In this document: positions 31,707-41,141 of the stretch, in pieces
Numbering within the stretch: the stretch's first letter is position 1
Layout: each line of letters starts with the position of its first letter
Origin: Hyphomicrobiales bacterium
Lineage (GTDB): Bacteria; Pseudomonadota; Alphaproteobacteria; Rhizobiales; Aestuariivirgaceae
Assembly (NCBI GenBank): GCA_025363755.1
Contig: JANYLQ010000034.1
Location: 1 to 57,230 of the forward strand
DNA: 57,230 bases
Reading direction: 5' to 3'
Position numbers and translations under genes: made by a program
Notes under the pieces: generated by a model
What the model saw: only the letters and a program-made list of their open reading frames with translations
Told to the model about the DNA's origin: nothing
Databases searched by the model: none

Positions 31707-32864
31707 ATGGCCTTCTTCAAGAATCGCGATTTCAATCTGATTTATGTTCACAGCGCTTTGCAATCCATCGTGATGTATGGCGGCGAAGCTTTTGAGTTTG
31801 TCTATCTGCTCAAAGCTGGCATTGCGCCTTGGATTGTTTTGCTGGTCATTGGTCTGATGTTTGGCAGTCGGATTTTATTTCGAGGTGGCGTGCTGCCTTT
31901 GGCAAAGCGCTTTGGACTGCGGAACGCTTTGGTCTTTGGTATTCTGCTCGAAGCCATCACCTATCCAATTTTGTCGCAAGTGACTGGCGTTGGGCCATTG
32001 CTGTTTATCCACATCACCACTGTTGCGATCAGTAGTTCGTTCTATTGGACCAGTTACCACGCTTATGTTTCTTTGATCGGCGATGCTGAGCACCGGGGCA
32101 AGCAATCAAGTGCTATGGAATTTATCGGCATGATGATGGGTATTGTGGCGCCAATAATGACTGGCACACTGCTCACTTTCTTTAGTCCGTTGGTGGCTTT
32201 TGGCACTGTCGGGGTGATTATGGCGTGTTCGGCCATTCCCCTTTTATATGCACCCAACCTCACTATTTCACCTGATGCGGTCGTATCGGCCGAGACCCGA
32301 CGACAGGCGAGGCGTATTATGTTTGCCGATGGCTTGCGCGCTGGGTCATTTCATTTCACGTGGTTGATTGCTTTGTTCATCACCTTGGGCAGCAGCTTTG
32401 CGGCGTTCGGCGGTGCCATGTCGTTGGCCGGGATTGCTGGCGCAATGATGGGACTCATGACTGGCAAATTAGTCGATCTTGGCAAGGGCAAACGCGCTTT
32501 GCAAATTGGCTTCATGGTACTCGCAATTGCAATTCTAGCACGGGCCTTTGGTTATGCCGCCGTTTGGAGTGCTGTCGCTGCCAATGTGATCGCGGTGATT
32601 GTTTGGCCAATTTATGCGACGGCCACCAATTCGAGGATTTATGATCTGGCGCGGCAATCACCCTGCCCGCTGCGCTATCATGTGGTGGCGGAAGGTGGCT
32701 GGGATTTGGGAACAGCAATAGGTTGCTTGGTATCGGCTGTTTTGGTTTATCTTGGCTTCAGCTATTTTGTGCCCTTACTTGTGGCCCTTTTCGGCTGCGG
32801 CATGGGCTATTGGTTTTTAACCAACTCCTTCGACGTTAAAACGCACTCCCGTCCTTCGTCGTAA
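31707..32864 (+). CDS. Major-facilitator-like membrane transporter
   Basis: A 385-residue protein with about 12 hydrophobic helices and short loops, typical of the major facilitator superfamily. Visible marks include GGEAFEFVYLLKAGIAPW, the cytoplasmic basic turn PLAKRFGLRNALVFG after helix 2, and LVDLGKGKRALQIG at the matching point in the second half. The substrate cannot be told. The ATG at 31707 starts the family-like sequence; upstream in-frame TTG codons lie close to tRNA-Asp. The last 29 bp overlap the end of the convergent cupin gene. Confidence 0.8.
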   Translation: MAFFKNRDFNLIYVHSALQSIVMYGGEAFEFVYLLKAGIAPWIVLLVIGLMFGSRILFRGGVLPLAKRFGLRNALVFGILLEAITYPILSQVTGVGPLLFIHITTVAISSSFYWTSYHAYVSLIGDAEHRGKQSSAMEFIGMMMGIVAPIMTGTLLTFFSPLVAFGTVGVIMACSAIPLLYAPNLTISPDAVVSAETRRQARRIMFADGLRAGSFHFTWLIALFITLGSSFAAFGGAMSLAGIAGAMMGLMTGKLVDLGKGKRALQIGFMVLAIAILARAFGYAAVWSAVAANVIAVIVWPIYATATNSRIYDLARQSPCPLRYHVVAEGGWDLGTAIGCLVSAVLVYLGFSYFVPLLVALFGCGMGYWFLTNSFDVKTHSRPSS

Positions 32865-33306
32865 AACGCATGCCTTTTTCATCGCGGCGATATTTCATAT
32901 CAACATCAGGAAAATGAGCTTCTTCAACAGGAGCCCTTGTGCCAACAACCAAAAACTTTGCAGCCTTGTCGCTTTCGTTAATTATATGATGAGCGTTTGG
33001 CGTGTTGGCTTTCCAACCCGCACATTGGCCGAGCGTAAAAGCGTGGCGGCCAGCCTCGTCCACAATCACCATTTCGCCTTCCAGCGCGTAAACCAACTCA
33101 TCTTCATTCAAGTGCCAGTGACGCTGTGATGACCATGCACCAGGTTCAAGTGTTATAATATTCGCACCAAATTGCGTGAGGCCAAATGGAGTTCCGAGTG
33201 CCACACTGCTACGGCCCTTTACCGCTTTGGCATAATGTTCAGGATATCCAGAGCCGGTACGCACTGGCAGTTCAACAACATTGAAGACTCTTTTTTGATC
33301 ACTCAC
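32836..33306 (-). CDS. Cupin domain protein
   Basis: A 156-residue single-domain cupin. The first metal motif is HWHLNEDELVYALEGEMVIV, with the histidines and glutamate in place; the second is NTPNAHHIINES. The N-terminal region has GTPFGLTQFGANIITLEPGAWSSQ. Such proteins bind a divalent metal and serve as small enzymes or sugar/ligand binders; the specific function is not clear. The start overlaps the stop of the NifU-like gene (ATGA), so the two are co-translated. Confidence 0.85.
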   Translation of the reverse strand: MSDQKRVFNVVELPVRTGSGYPEHYAKAVKGRSSVALGTPFGLTQFGANIITLEPGAWSSQRHWHLNEDELVYALEGEMVIVDEAGRHAFTLGQCAGWKANTPNAHHIINESDKAAKFLVVGTRAPVEEAHFPDVDMKYRRDEKGMRFTTKDGSAF

Positions 33307-33743
33307 GCAGGCACCTTTTCAATTTGGTTTACAGCATCAACAACCGCATCAAATGTGAGGAGTGTTGAAGCATGACGTGCCTTATAGTCGCGCACCGGAA
33401 GCAATGCTTCTAAATCGGCCCATTTGCCGGTCGGAGCATCGCCATTTTCTTTCAACATTTTATACATCTGTTCACGCAATGCGCGCAGCTCATGCGGTGT
33501 TGAACCCACAACATGACGTGCCATAATGGATGATGAGGCCTGACCCAAGGCGCAGGCTTTTATATCTTGTCCGAATTCAGAAACGACGCCGTCTTTCATG
33601 GTCAGATCGACAGTTACCTTTGAGCCGCAAAGCCTTGAATGCGCAACAGCCGTTGCACCGGGATGCTCTAAACGTTGCAGTAATGGAATATCTGCTGCAA
33701 ACTCTAAAATCTTTCGGTTGTAAATCTCGTTTATCATGTCCAT
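33303..33743 (-). CDS. NifU/IscU-like iron-sulphur cluster scaffold protein
   Basis: A ~146-residue protein with the IscU/SufU core. It has INEIYNRKILEFA, AVAHSRLCGSKVTVDLTMKDG with the first cysteine, FGQDIKACALGQASSSIMARHV with the second, and a late region RHASTLLTFDAVVDAV where the third cysteine of SufU-type proteins would fall but is not seen. Rhizobial members of this family sit beside folE, as here. It may support iron-sulphur or metal handling. The ATG at 33743 (or 33737) fits the family; a much longer frame back to 34043 is rejected because it lies over folE on the opposite strand. Confidence 0.82.
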   Translation of the reverse strand: MDMINEIYNRKILEFAADIPLLQRLEHPGATAVAHSRLCGSKVTVDLTMKDGVVSEFGQDIKACALGQASSSIMARHVVGSTPHELRALREQMYKMLKENGDAPTGKWADLEALLPVRDYKARHASTLLTFDAVVDAVNQIEKVPA

Positions 33744-33882
33744 ATCCACGTCTGTCTGCTGTGATCTGAATATGGTATGTTGCTGACAAAATTGAAAGGG
33801 GTGGAATGTTATGCAATCCGCCCGCGTACTATCTCCGTAATGCAAGACTGTAATGTGCAAACCCTCAACGTGAGTTCGCCCC

Positions 33883-34512
33883 ATGGATGTCAAAGTGTAT
33901 CCCAAGCAAGTTCTAAAGCCGGCCCCTACTCCAACCGAAGAAGAAGCGCAGGAAGCCGTTCGTGTGCTACTCAGCTGGGCTGGGGATAATCCTAACCGTG
34001 AAGGTTTGCTCGAAACGCCTAAGCGTGTGACCAAGGCGTTCAAAGAGTATTATGCAGGCTATGCACAAGACCCTGCTGATGTTCTCGACCGCGTATTTGA
34101 TGAAGTTGGTGGGTATGATGATATGGTCATGCTGCGAGACATAAGCTTTACGTCACATTGCGAACATCATATGGCACCGTTTTTCGGGCGTGTTCACATC
34201 GCTTATTTGCCAAATGGCGGCGTCGTGGGCATTTCGAAACTTGCGCGCGTTGTAGAGATTTATGCTCGTCGTTTGCAAACTCAAGAAACCATGACCGCTC
34301 AAATTGCAAATGCGGTGTTTGAAGGCCTCGGTGCTCGCGGCGTTGCGGTGTTTGTTGAAGCCTTGCACACTTGCATGTCAATGCGTGGTGTTCAGAAACA
34401 TGGCGTTGCTACAATAACGACGCAGTTCACAGGCGAGTTTAAAACAAATCCTGTGCTCCAAGCTCGGTTTATGGATATGGTGCGCGCACCTCACCGGGAA
34501 TTCACCATCTAA
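33883..34512 (+). CDS. folE: GTP cyclohydrolase I
   Basis: A 209-residue enzyme that converts GTP to 7,8-dihydroneopterin triphosphate, the first step of folate and queuosine synthesis. The zinc ligands Cys93, His96 and Cys164 are seen in [12 protein letters not shown] and [31 protein letters not shown] and the substrate loop [18 protein letters not shown] are conserved. It is followed 3 bp later by hisI, a pairing common in this order as far as I recall. It is divergent from the NifU-like gene. Confidence 0.97.
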   Translation: MDVKVYPKQVLKPAPTPTEEEAQEAVRVLLSWAGDNPNREGLLETPKRVTKAFKEYYAGYAQDPADVLDRVFDEVGGYDDMVMLRDISFTSHCEHHMAPFFGRVHIAYLPNGGVVGISKLARVVEIYARRLQTQETMTAQIANAVFEGLGARGVAVFVEALHTCMSMRGVQKHGVATITTQFTGEFKTNPVLQARFMDMVRAPHREFTI

Positions 34513-34515
34513 TCC

Positions 34516-34884
34516 ATGTCTAACGCAAACGATGAAACTTTAGAATTGGGCCTTCGCTTTGATGCGCAAGGCCTAATTCCGGCTATCATAATCGATCAGT
34601 CTGATAACGCCGTTTTGATGTTTGCTTTTATGAACGCAGAGGCTTTTGCCGAAACCCAGCGCACTGGGGTTGTTCATTTTTACAGTCGCTCGCGCGCCAA
34701 ATTGTGGATGAAAGGTGAAACGTCAGGCGAGACGTTTGAAGTAGTAGAAATGCTGGTCGATTGTGATCAAGATGTTTTATTGGTTCGCGTAAAACCACAA
34801 GGCGTAGGCAATGCTTGTCACACGGGGCGACGCAGTTGTTTCTACCGTGAAATCAAAGACAAAGTTCTCGTCTTTAAAAACTAA
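34516..34884 (+). CDS. hisI: Phosphoribosyl-AMP cyclohydrolase
   Basis: A 122-residue zinc enzyme of histidine synthesis that opens the adenine ring of phosphoribosyl-AMP. Conserved segments are VLMFAFMNAEAFAETQRTG, HFYSRSRAKLWMKGETSG, the metal region DCDQDVLLVRV and ACHTGRRSCFYR with its two cysteines. The HisE pyrophosphohydrolase domain is not fused, as usual in alphaproteobacteria. It lies 3 bp after folE. Confidence 0.96.
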   Translation: MSNANDETLELGLRFDAQGLIPAIIIDQSDNAVLMFAFMNAEAFAETQRTGVVHFYSRSRAKLWMKGETSGETFEVVEMLVDCDQDVLLVRVKPQGVGNACHTGRRSCFYREIKDKVLVFKN

Positions 34885-34886
34885 GA

Positions 34887-35315
34887 TTAACCTGCAATAT
34901 AGGCTTTCATTTCAGCCGCCTCGCGTTCAATCGCTTCAATCCTGAACTTCACCACGTCACCAATTGAAATCATCCCAGTCAGTTTACCCTTGTCGACAAC
35001 AGGCAAATGGCGGATACGATTTTCAGTCATCAATGCCATGAGCTCAGTCTCGCTATCATCTTCTGAACAGGTTTTAACACCTTTGGTCATGATTTTTGCA
35101 ACTGGAACATCAAGGGCTTTAGCTCCTTCTGCTGCCAAGCACCGCACCACATCACGCTCAGACACAATGCCTTCGATCTCTCCGCTTTCGCTTAATACAA
35201 CAATGGCACCAATGCGGTTGGCGGCCAGAGTTTGTGCGATTGAACCAAGGGTATCTTTCGGCGAGGCTGTAATCACGTCACGGCCTTTAGACTTTAGTAT
35301 ATGCGAAACACTCAT
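34887..35315 (-). CDS. CBS-domain pair protein
   Basis: A 142-residue protein made of two CBS motifs. The first has GSIAQTLAANRIGAIVVLSESGEIEGIVSERDVVRCL; the second has ELMALMTENRIRHLPVVDKGKLTGMISIGDVVKFRI. Such stand-alone pairs bind adenine nucleotides or similar ligands and tune partner proteins. The partner is not identifiable. It converges on hisI with a 2-bp gap. Confidence 0.92.
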   Translation of the reverse strand: MSVSHILKSKGRDVITASPKDTLGSIAQTLAANRIGAIVVLSESGEIEGIVSERDVVRCLAAEGAKALDVPVAKIMTKGVKTCSEDDSETELMALMTENRIRHLPVVDKGKLTGMISIGDVVKFRIEAIEREAAEMKAYIAG

Positions 35316-35363
35316 GTGACCCTCCCGCAGTTTTGAACAAGGCTAACACAGAAATAGAAAAGC

Positions 35364-36107
35364 CTAAACTCTTTTGCTGTCCAAAAGATAAAACGCAATA
35401 AGTCCAACAAAAAAACCGCCGAGGTGAGATTCCCAAGCTATCACGCGTTCCTCCAAGAATGCAGTGCCCGTCATATACTGGCTGGTGGCTGTGAGCATGG
35501 TTAATCCGAGCCAGATCGCCGTGAAGCTGAGAGCGCGTTTATTGGTGAGCAATTGTTTAAAAGTAAGCGGCCTGAAACGAGACATGATGCCAACTGGCAC
35601 ACCGGGGCTGTAATTATCACCGCCATACATAATTGGTATCGCAGCGCCCAAAATGCCGGAAACGCCGGCTGAGGCACCAATCAAAATGACCGTCTCTCCC
35701 CAATGAACAGCTAGACCCGCCACTGCACCTGCAATAACCGAAACCCAAAAGATGGTGAGGTAGCGCCACCACCCCATCCAAGTCGCTACTGGTTTTGAGA
35801 AAATGGCCAGCCACAGACAGTTTGAGCCCAAATGAAAAGCGTCTGCATGCAGAAGCGCATAGGTTAACATCGTCCAATAGGCTTGAAAAGGCAGATCAGG
35901 CCGGACGATCACTTCAAATCGCCTCGTATCAAACGCCAGATAGGCTTGCGCAATCAGCTGTGTATTCGAACCGGCGACCCACAACCCGAGATGTACTACG
36001 ACCAAAACGGCGATCAAACCCCACACGGCGGGGGGCAAATTTATAATTGGCTCGGCCTTTTCAGCTGGAACTTGTTCATCTGAGTTGAGTTCTGGTTGGT
36101 CCGTCAC
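35364..36107 (-). CDS. Rhomboid-family intramembrane serine protease
   Basis: A 247-residue membrane protease with about six helices. The catalytic serine lies in LIGASAGVSGILGA (Ser146 from this start) and the histidine in WESHLGGFFVG (His228). The HADAFHLGSN motif with conserved His and Asn of rhomboids is present. It would cleave substrates within the membrane; no partner is visible. The GTG at 36107 is chosen because CCGGAG lies 6-7 bases upstream. An ATG 14 codons earlier lacks such a site. Confidence 0.9.
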   Translation of the reverse strand: MTDQPELNSDEQVPAEKAEPIINLPPAVWGLIAVLVVVHLGLWVAGSNTQLIAQAYLAFDTRRFEVIVRPDLPFQAYWTMLTYALLHADAFHLGSNCLWLAIFSKPVATWMGWWRYLTIFWVSVIAGAVAGLAVHWGETVILIGASAGVSGILGAAIPIMYGGDNYSPGVPVGIMSRFRPLTFKQLLTNKRALSFTAIWLGLTMLTATSQYMTGTAFLEERVIAWESHLGGFFVGLIAFYLLDSKRV

Positions 36108-36197
36108 ACTGTTCTCCGGCTGGCACGCGATGTGCAACCTTACCACCATACGTTCATGAATGGGACAGGAATTGCTGTCTCTCCCGGAGTTTGGCTT

Positions 36198-36827
36198 ATG
36201 GTGATGTCTAATAATTCAGAAGCTTCTCAATCAGGTGTACAAATGTTGCACCCCGGAAGTCGCAAACTTTTCCGCTATTGGGAAGCTTTAAGGGCCGAGC
36301 GCCCATGCCCCAATCGCAGCGATATCGATCTGCGCCAGATTGTTGAAATAATGCCCAATCTTGCCATTCTTGAATCGGATAGTTTGCAAAACCGGTGGGT
36401 TTACCGATTAGCCGGTACCGAAATTTGTACATTGATGGGCAGCAGCCAAACGGGCAAAAATGCTTTGGCAGGCTGGGATAATTTTGAAAAAGATGCTGTT
36501 TCAAAGTCTTTAATCATCGCACAGGATCGCGCTCAGCCTTGTTTGGTTAGGATGCGACTGATCTATGAACGCACGCCCATTTTGCCAGTCGAAATGGTGG
36601 TTTTACCGTTCTACGACGAAAAATCAGTGAAAACTCAGTTATTTGCTGGCATTTTCCCCCTTCTGGGCGGGCGCACCTTCTTGCCTGCGTATTTGCTGCG
36701 CAGGGAACTGGTTTCAACCCGGACGATTTGGACTGAACATGAGAACGGCGATAGCTTGCTTGAACAAGTTGGTCGTACAGCGACACCCATGCTCCGCGTC
36801 ATTCAAGGTGGACTGGCTTCACATTAA
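36198..36827 (+). CDS. PAS-domain protein (PAS_5-like)
   Basis: A 209-residue cytoplasmic protein without a kinase or other output domain. The PAS_5 pattern as I know it is visible: LFRYWEALRAERPCPNRSDIDLRQIVEIMPNLAILE, RWVYRLAGTEICTLMGSSQTGK, and a late strand VEMVVLPFYDE. This family is frequent in Hyphomicrobiales. A ligand-sensing or scaffold role is likely but unspecified. GGAG lies about 8 bases upstream of the ATG at 36198; a start at 36204 is possible. It is divergent from the rhomboid gene. Confidence 0.85.
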   Translation: MVMSNNSEASQSGVQMLHPGSRKLFRYWEALRAERPCPNRSDIDLRQIVEIMPNLAILESDSLQNRWVYRLAGTEICTLMGSSQTGKNALAGWDNFEKDAVSKSLIIAQDRAQPCLVRMRLIYERTPILPVEMVVLPFYDEKSVKTQLFAGIFPLLGGRTFLPAYLLRRELVSTRTIWTEHENGDSLLEQVGRTATPMLRVIQGGLASH

Positions 36828-36967
36828 ACTGTTCTTACCCAGGTCTAAGTGACATTTTCTTAACTCTGCCTTTACCCAAGCGTCCTTAGATGGGATCAAG
36901 GTCGATTTACATTCGGCCATGGCACTTCGGGGCAATTACAGAAGTGACACAATTTTAGGGGTTAAAT

Positions 36968-37564
36968 GTGAACGGGTTGAGTATCGAAAGCGCGACAAGT
37001 ACTGAAAGCGTAAATTCACTCGGAATTATCTTCGGGCGCTTCATGCTGCCTGATATGTCGGAGCATCCGTGCCAAGTCGTCGACCTCACTGGCACAGGTG
37101 CAACCTTTCTGACTCAATTTGTTCCGGCAAAAGGTCTTGCCATTGTCGCTTATCTTGAAGAGGTTGGACGCGTCGAGGCGATCACTTCTGGGACTGTAGA
37201 TGGTGGTTTCAGTGTTGTGTTCAGTCTCACAGGTTCACGACTGGAGCGCTTGCAACAACGCATTGAATGGCTGCAAAAGCGTCAAGTGGGTGAAGAGCCG
37301 GATGGCCGCCGCCATGCGCGTTATGAGCCCACTGAGAAAACCTCACAAATTTCATTGCCAGATGGACGAATTTATAATTGCGAAGTAATTGATATTTCAC
37401 TTTCTGGCGCTGCTATCAAAACTGAAGTGATGCCGAGTGTTGGTACATTTTTAATGTTGGGAAAAATGCGTGGCCGTGTCGTGCGCTATCTTGAACATGG
37501 TGTGGCCATTGAATTTGTAAAGCAACTCGACCGTAGTAATGTGCAGCCCAACACTCCCCTATAA
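36968..37564 (+). CDS. Tandem PilZ-domain protein (c-di-GMP receptor)
   Basis: A 198-residue protein with two PilZ-type barrels. The second (about 112-190) holds the cyclic-di-GMP motifs RRHAR and DISLSGAA in the right spacing. The first (about 17-95) keeps VDLTGTGATF but lacks the RxxxR part, so it should not bind on its own. AGGGG lies 6 bases upstream of a GTG start. Binding of cyclic di-GMP, with effects on motility or polysaccharide, is expected from the family. It converges on dnaE, overlapping by 6 bp. Confidence 0.88.
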   Translation: MNGLSIESATSTESVNSLGIIFGRFMLPDMSEHPCQVVDLTGTGATFLTQFVPAKGLAIVAYLEEVGRVEAITSGTVDGGFSVVFSLTGSRLERLQQRIEWLQKRQVGEEPDGRRHARYEPTEKTSQISLPDGRIYNCEVIDISLSGAAIKTEVMPSVGTFLMLGKMRGRVVRYLEHGVAIEFVKQLDRSNVQPNTPL

Positions 37565-40500
37565 ATCTTGAACATCTAAAACGCCGTTGATTGCTTTGAT
37601 GGCACCCTTAATTTGGGGAGTGATCGCAAATTTCGAACCTAACCCAATCTCAACTTCACGGCCATGATCTTGCAGAAGAGTCAGTCGCACAGGTGCTCTG
37701 CCGCCCGGTGTCAAGCGTTTGGAAATTGAGTCCAGCGATGATGTGTCACGCACAAAAATCTGAATTCCTTGAACGATAGCAGCCGCTGCCTTATCCAAAA
37801 CCTCGAGCCCTTGAAGGCGCAGCTTAATGTCTTCGCCGTCCACATCAGCTTCAACCCGTGCGATAACGGCTTTGCCCGGTTCAAGCATTTCTCTGACTGC
37901 ATTTAAGGTATCAGAAAATACGATGGTTTCAAATTGGCCCGTGGGATCAGAAAAACCCACAAAGGCGAATTTGTTTCCGGTCTTTGAACGGCGCTCTTGT
38001 TTGTAAGTTATCGTGCCCGCAAGTTTTGCCGCCGTAGCACCCTTGGTCATGATTTTCTCTTGGAATGATACCCAGGTTTCGACACCTAAGCGCTGCAGCG
38101 GCTTGGTGTATTCATCAAGAGGATGGCCTGACAGATAAAAGCCGACAGCCTCAAATTCTTGTGCCAGCTTTTCCATTGGCAACCACGCATCACGGCGCGG
38201 CATTACGATATCATCACTGGGTGATTGCAGTGCGCCAAACATATCATTTTGCCCTGCGGCTTCCTCCGACGCGGTGCGATTGGCAATTCCAACGATACTA
38301 TCGATACCGTCAAACACTTGGGCGCGGTTGGGATTGAGACTATCAAACGCTCCGGCTTTTGTCATGCTTTCCATAGCGCGCTTGTTCAGAGCGCGTGGGT
38401 CAACACGTCTTGCAAAATCACCGAGTGATTTGAACTGGCCGCCCCGCTCTCTGGCTTCGACAATTTGAGCAACAGCACCTTGCCCAACATTTTTCAGTGC
38501 GGCGAGCGAATAAAGAATGGTGCCATCCTTCACAGCAAAATCAATACCGCTTGCATTGACAGACGGGGGAACAACATTGATGCCATAACGCTGTGCATCG
38601 CGTTTAAACAACATCAACTTATCAGCATTTCCCAAATCAAGAGACATCGAAGCGGCAAGGAATTCAACTGGGAAGTTGGCTTTCAAATAGGCGGTTTGGT
38701 AGGCCACAACAGCATAACCTGCCGCGTGGGATTTGTTGAAGCCGTAGCCCGCAAACTTTGCTACAAGCTCAAAAATGCTAGCAGCTCTTTCAGATTCAAT
38801 ATTCTTAGCAACTGCGCCTTGAACAAACCTTTCCTTTTGAGCGTCCATTTCCTTTTTGATTTTCTTACCCATGGCACGTCGGAGTAGGTCTGCTTCGCCA
38901 AGCGAATAGCCCGAAAGAACTTGGGCAATTTGCATCACTTGTTCTTGATAAACCATAACGCCGTAAGTTTCTTTGAGAAGCGGCTCAAGCAAGGGGTGCA
39001 GATAGTCAGGCTGCTCATCGCCTTTTTTGCAGGCAATAAAGCGTGGAATATTATCCATGGGGCCTGGACGATAGAGCGCTACGATTGCGATGATGTCCTC
39101 AATGCAATTAGCGTGCATTTTTTTCAACACATCGCGCATGCCTGAACTTTCCAGCTGGAATATACCAATCGTATCGCCTTGCCCCAGCATTTCGAAAGTT
39201 TTCACATCATTATCTGGAATTTTCTCCAGATCAAATTCGGGTTGACGCACCCGAATGAGTTTTTGCGCTTTGTCCAAAACGGTTAACGTTTTGAGGCCCA
39301 AAAAATCGAACTTCACCAAGCCTGCCATCTCAACATATTTCATGTTGAATTGGGTTGCGGGTAAAGTCGAACGCGGGTCGCGGTATAGCGGAACCAACTG
39401 CTCAAGGGGCCTATCACCAATAACGATGCCTGCGGCGTGCGTTGATGCGTTGCGGTTCAGGCCTTCCAGCCGCAATGCGATATCAAATAACGTTTTGACA
39501 TTTACATCTCGGTCACGTTCCTCTTGCAGACGCGGCTCTGAATCGATTGCCTGCTGCAATGTCATGGGATTAGCCGGGTTCATGGGGATGAGTTTTGAAA
39601 GCCGGTCAACTTGCCCGTAAGGCATTTGCAAAACGCGCCCAACATCGCGGGTCACCATGCGGGCTTGAAGTTTACCAAAGGTGATAATCTGCGCTACGCG
39701 GTCTTCACCAAAACGGCTTTGAACATAGTTGATGACTTCATCGCGCCGTTCTTGACAAAAATCGATATCAAAATCGGGCATCGAAACGCGCTCAGGATTG
39801 AGAAACCGCTCAAACAGAAGATTGAACCTAAACGGATCAATATCAACGATTTGTAGCGCATAGGCGACCATTGAGCCTGCCCCTGACCCACGGCCAGGGC
39901 CTACGGGAATGAGATGATCTTTTGACCATTTTATAAAATCATGAACGATCAGAAAGTAACCTGGAAAGTTCATCCGAATAATAACATCGAGTTCAAACTC
40001 AAGGCGCTTTGTATAAGCCTCCTCGTCAAAGCCATCCACGCGCCCGCGCGTTGCCAGGCGGTGCTCTAAACCCTTTGCTGCGAGCTTGCGCAATTCCATT
40101 GCCTCGTCACCATCAGCAAAACGCGGCAAAATTGGCTTTCTTCCTTTAACCCAAAAAGCACAGCGCCGTGCAATCTCGACGGTGTTTTCGAGTGCCTCCG
40201 GCAAGTCGGCAAACAGAGCTGCCATTTCTTCTTGCGATTTGAAATAGTGCTCGGGTGTCAAACGCCTACGATCTTCTGTAGCGATAACTTCACCCGCTGC
40301 AATGCAGATCAGCGCGTCGTGGGCCACATAATCATCTGGCGTTGCGAAGTAGCATTGATTGGTGGCCACCAAAGGAATTTCATATTCATAAGCGATTGCA
40401 ATCAAGCCGGTTTCGGCTGCCTGCTCTGCCTCAGTGCCGTGGCGTTGGAGTTCAATATAGAGCCGGTCTCCGAACAAATTTTTCAGTTGGAGCGCTTGCT

Positions 40501-40990
40501 GGGTTGCCAGGGTAACTTGGTTTTGAACAAGACTTTCATTCAAAGGGCCTTCAGGGCCACCCGTCAAACAGATGAGGCCATCGGCGCAGGCTTCTAGCTT
40601 CGCCCATGTCACATGCGGTTCTGCATTGTCTGGTACCTCCAGAAACGAACTTGAGGACAACTTTAAAAGATTTTTATAGCCCGGCTCGTTTTTTGCCAGA
40701 AGCACGATCGTGCGATGATGTTTTAGTCCGGTTTGGGCGGACTTACTGGAATCGCCCGGTGACGCGAGATCGATGCGCAACCGTAATCCGATGATGGGTT
40801 GAATTCCCTTTTCAACAAGCGCCTCAGAAAACTCCAATGCGCCAAACAGATTGCTGGTGTCGGTTGCAGCCAAAGCTGGCATTTTTAGCGTCTTGGCCAT
40901 GCCAGCAAGCTTCTTAATTGGCAATGCCCCCTCTGACAGCGAGTAGGCCGTGTGGACGTGCAAATGGATAAATTTGGGTTCGGACATCAT
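37559..40990 (-). CDS. dnaE: DNA polymerase III alpha subunit
   Basis: A 1143-residue replicative polymerase. The N-terminal PHP domain starts HLHVHTAYSLSEGALP. The palm shows GPGRGSGAGS (about 364-373) and the catalytic aspartates in PDFDIDF (Asp406, Asp408). Further motifs are KFDFLGLKTLTVLDKA, RPGPMDNIP, GKKIKKEMD and the fingers region GYGFNKSHAAGYAVVAYQTAYLK. The C-terminal OB fold has KLAGTITYKQERRSKTGNKFAFVGFSD. The context near lolD-lolC-proS is that of the main dnaE, not the mutagenic dnaE2 cassette. Length is slightly under the E. coli protein but complete. Confidence 0.97.
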   Translation of the reverse strand: MMSEPKFIHLHVHTAYSLSEGALPIKKLAGMAKTLKMPALAATDTSNLFGALEFSEALVEKGIQPIIGLRLRIDLASPGDSSKSAQTGLKHHRTIVLLAKNEPGYKNLLKLSSSSFLEVPDNAEPHVTWAKLEACADGLICLTGGPEGPLNESLVQNQVTLATQQALQLKNLFGDRLYIELQRHGTEAEQAAETGLIAIAYEYEIPLVATNQCYFATPDDYVAHDALICIAAGEVIATEDRRRLTPEHYFKSQEEMAALFADLPEALENTVEIARRCAFWVKGRKPILPRFADGDEAMELRKLAAKGLEHRLATRGRVDGFDEEAYTKRLEFELDVIIRMNFPGYFLIVHDFIKWSKDHLIPVGPGRGSGAGSMVAYALQIVDIDPFRFNLLFERFLNPERVSMPDFDIDFCQERRDEVINYVQSRFGEDRVAQIITFGKLQARMVTRDVGRVLQMPYGQVDRLSKLIPMNPANPMTLQQAIDSEPRLQEERDRDVNVKTLFDIALRLEGLNRNASTHAAGIVIGDRPLEQLVPLYRDPRSTLPATQFNMKYVEMAGLVKFDFLGLKTLTVLDKAQKLIRVRQPEFDLEKIPDNDVKTFEMLGQGDTIGIFQLESSGMRDVLKKMHANCIEDIIAIVALYRPGPMDNIPRFIACKKGDEQPDYLHPLLEPLLKETYGVMVYQEQVMQIAQVLSGYSLGEADLLRRAMGKKIKKEMDAQKERFVQGAVAKNIESERAASIFELVAKFAGYGFNKSHAAGYAVVAYQTAYLKANFPVEFLAASMSLDLGNADKLMLFKRDAQRYGINVVPPSVNASGIDFAVKDGTILYSLAALKNVGQGAVAQIVEARERGGQFKSLGDFARRVDPRALNKRAMESMTKAGAFDSLNPNRAQVFDGIDSIVGIANRTASEEAAGQNDMFGALQSPSDDIVMPRRDAWLPMEKLAQEFEAVGFYLSGHPLDEYTKPLQRLGVETWVSFQEKIMTKGATAAKLAGTITYKQERRSKTGNKFAFVGFSDPTGQFETIVFSDTLNAVREMLEPGKAVIARVEADVDGEDIKLRLQGLEVLDKAAAAIVQGIQIFVRDTSSLDSISKRLTPGGRAPVRLTLLQDHGREVEIGLGSKFAITPQIKGAIKAINGVLDVQDL

Positions 40991-41141
40991 TTGAGTCTAA
41001 ACTGTTATTAATGTATTGGGAATTGCCGATCTGTGGATGACGCGGCTAAGATCAAATAGTTTTTATGCGTTGAGTCCTGATACCGCCTTATTTCCAGATC
41101 ACATCTCGCTTTTGTCGAAAGCCACTTTGTCGGAGACCGCC

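Noticed and set aside
33744-34043. Extended N-terminus of the NifU-like gene
   Set aside because: The added 100 residues lie antisense to folE and its promoter region and have no family match; the family start is at 33743.
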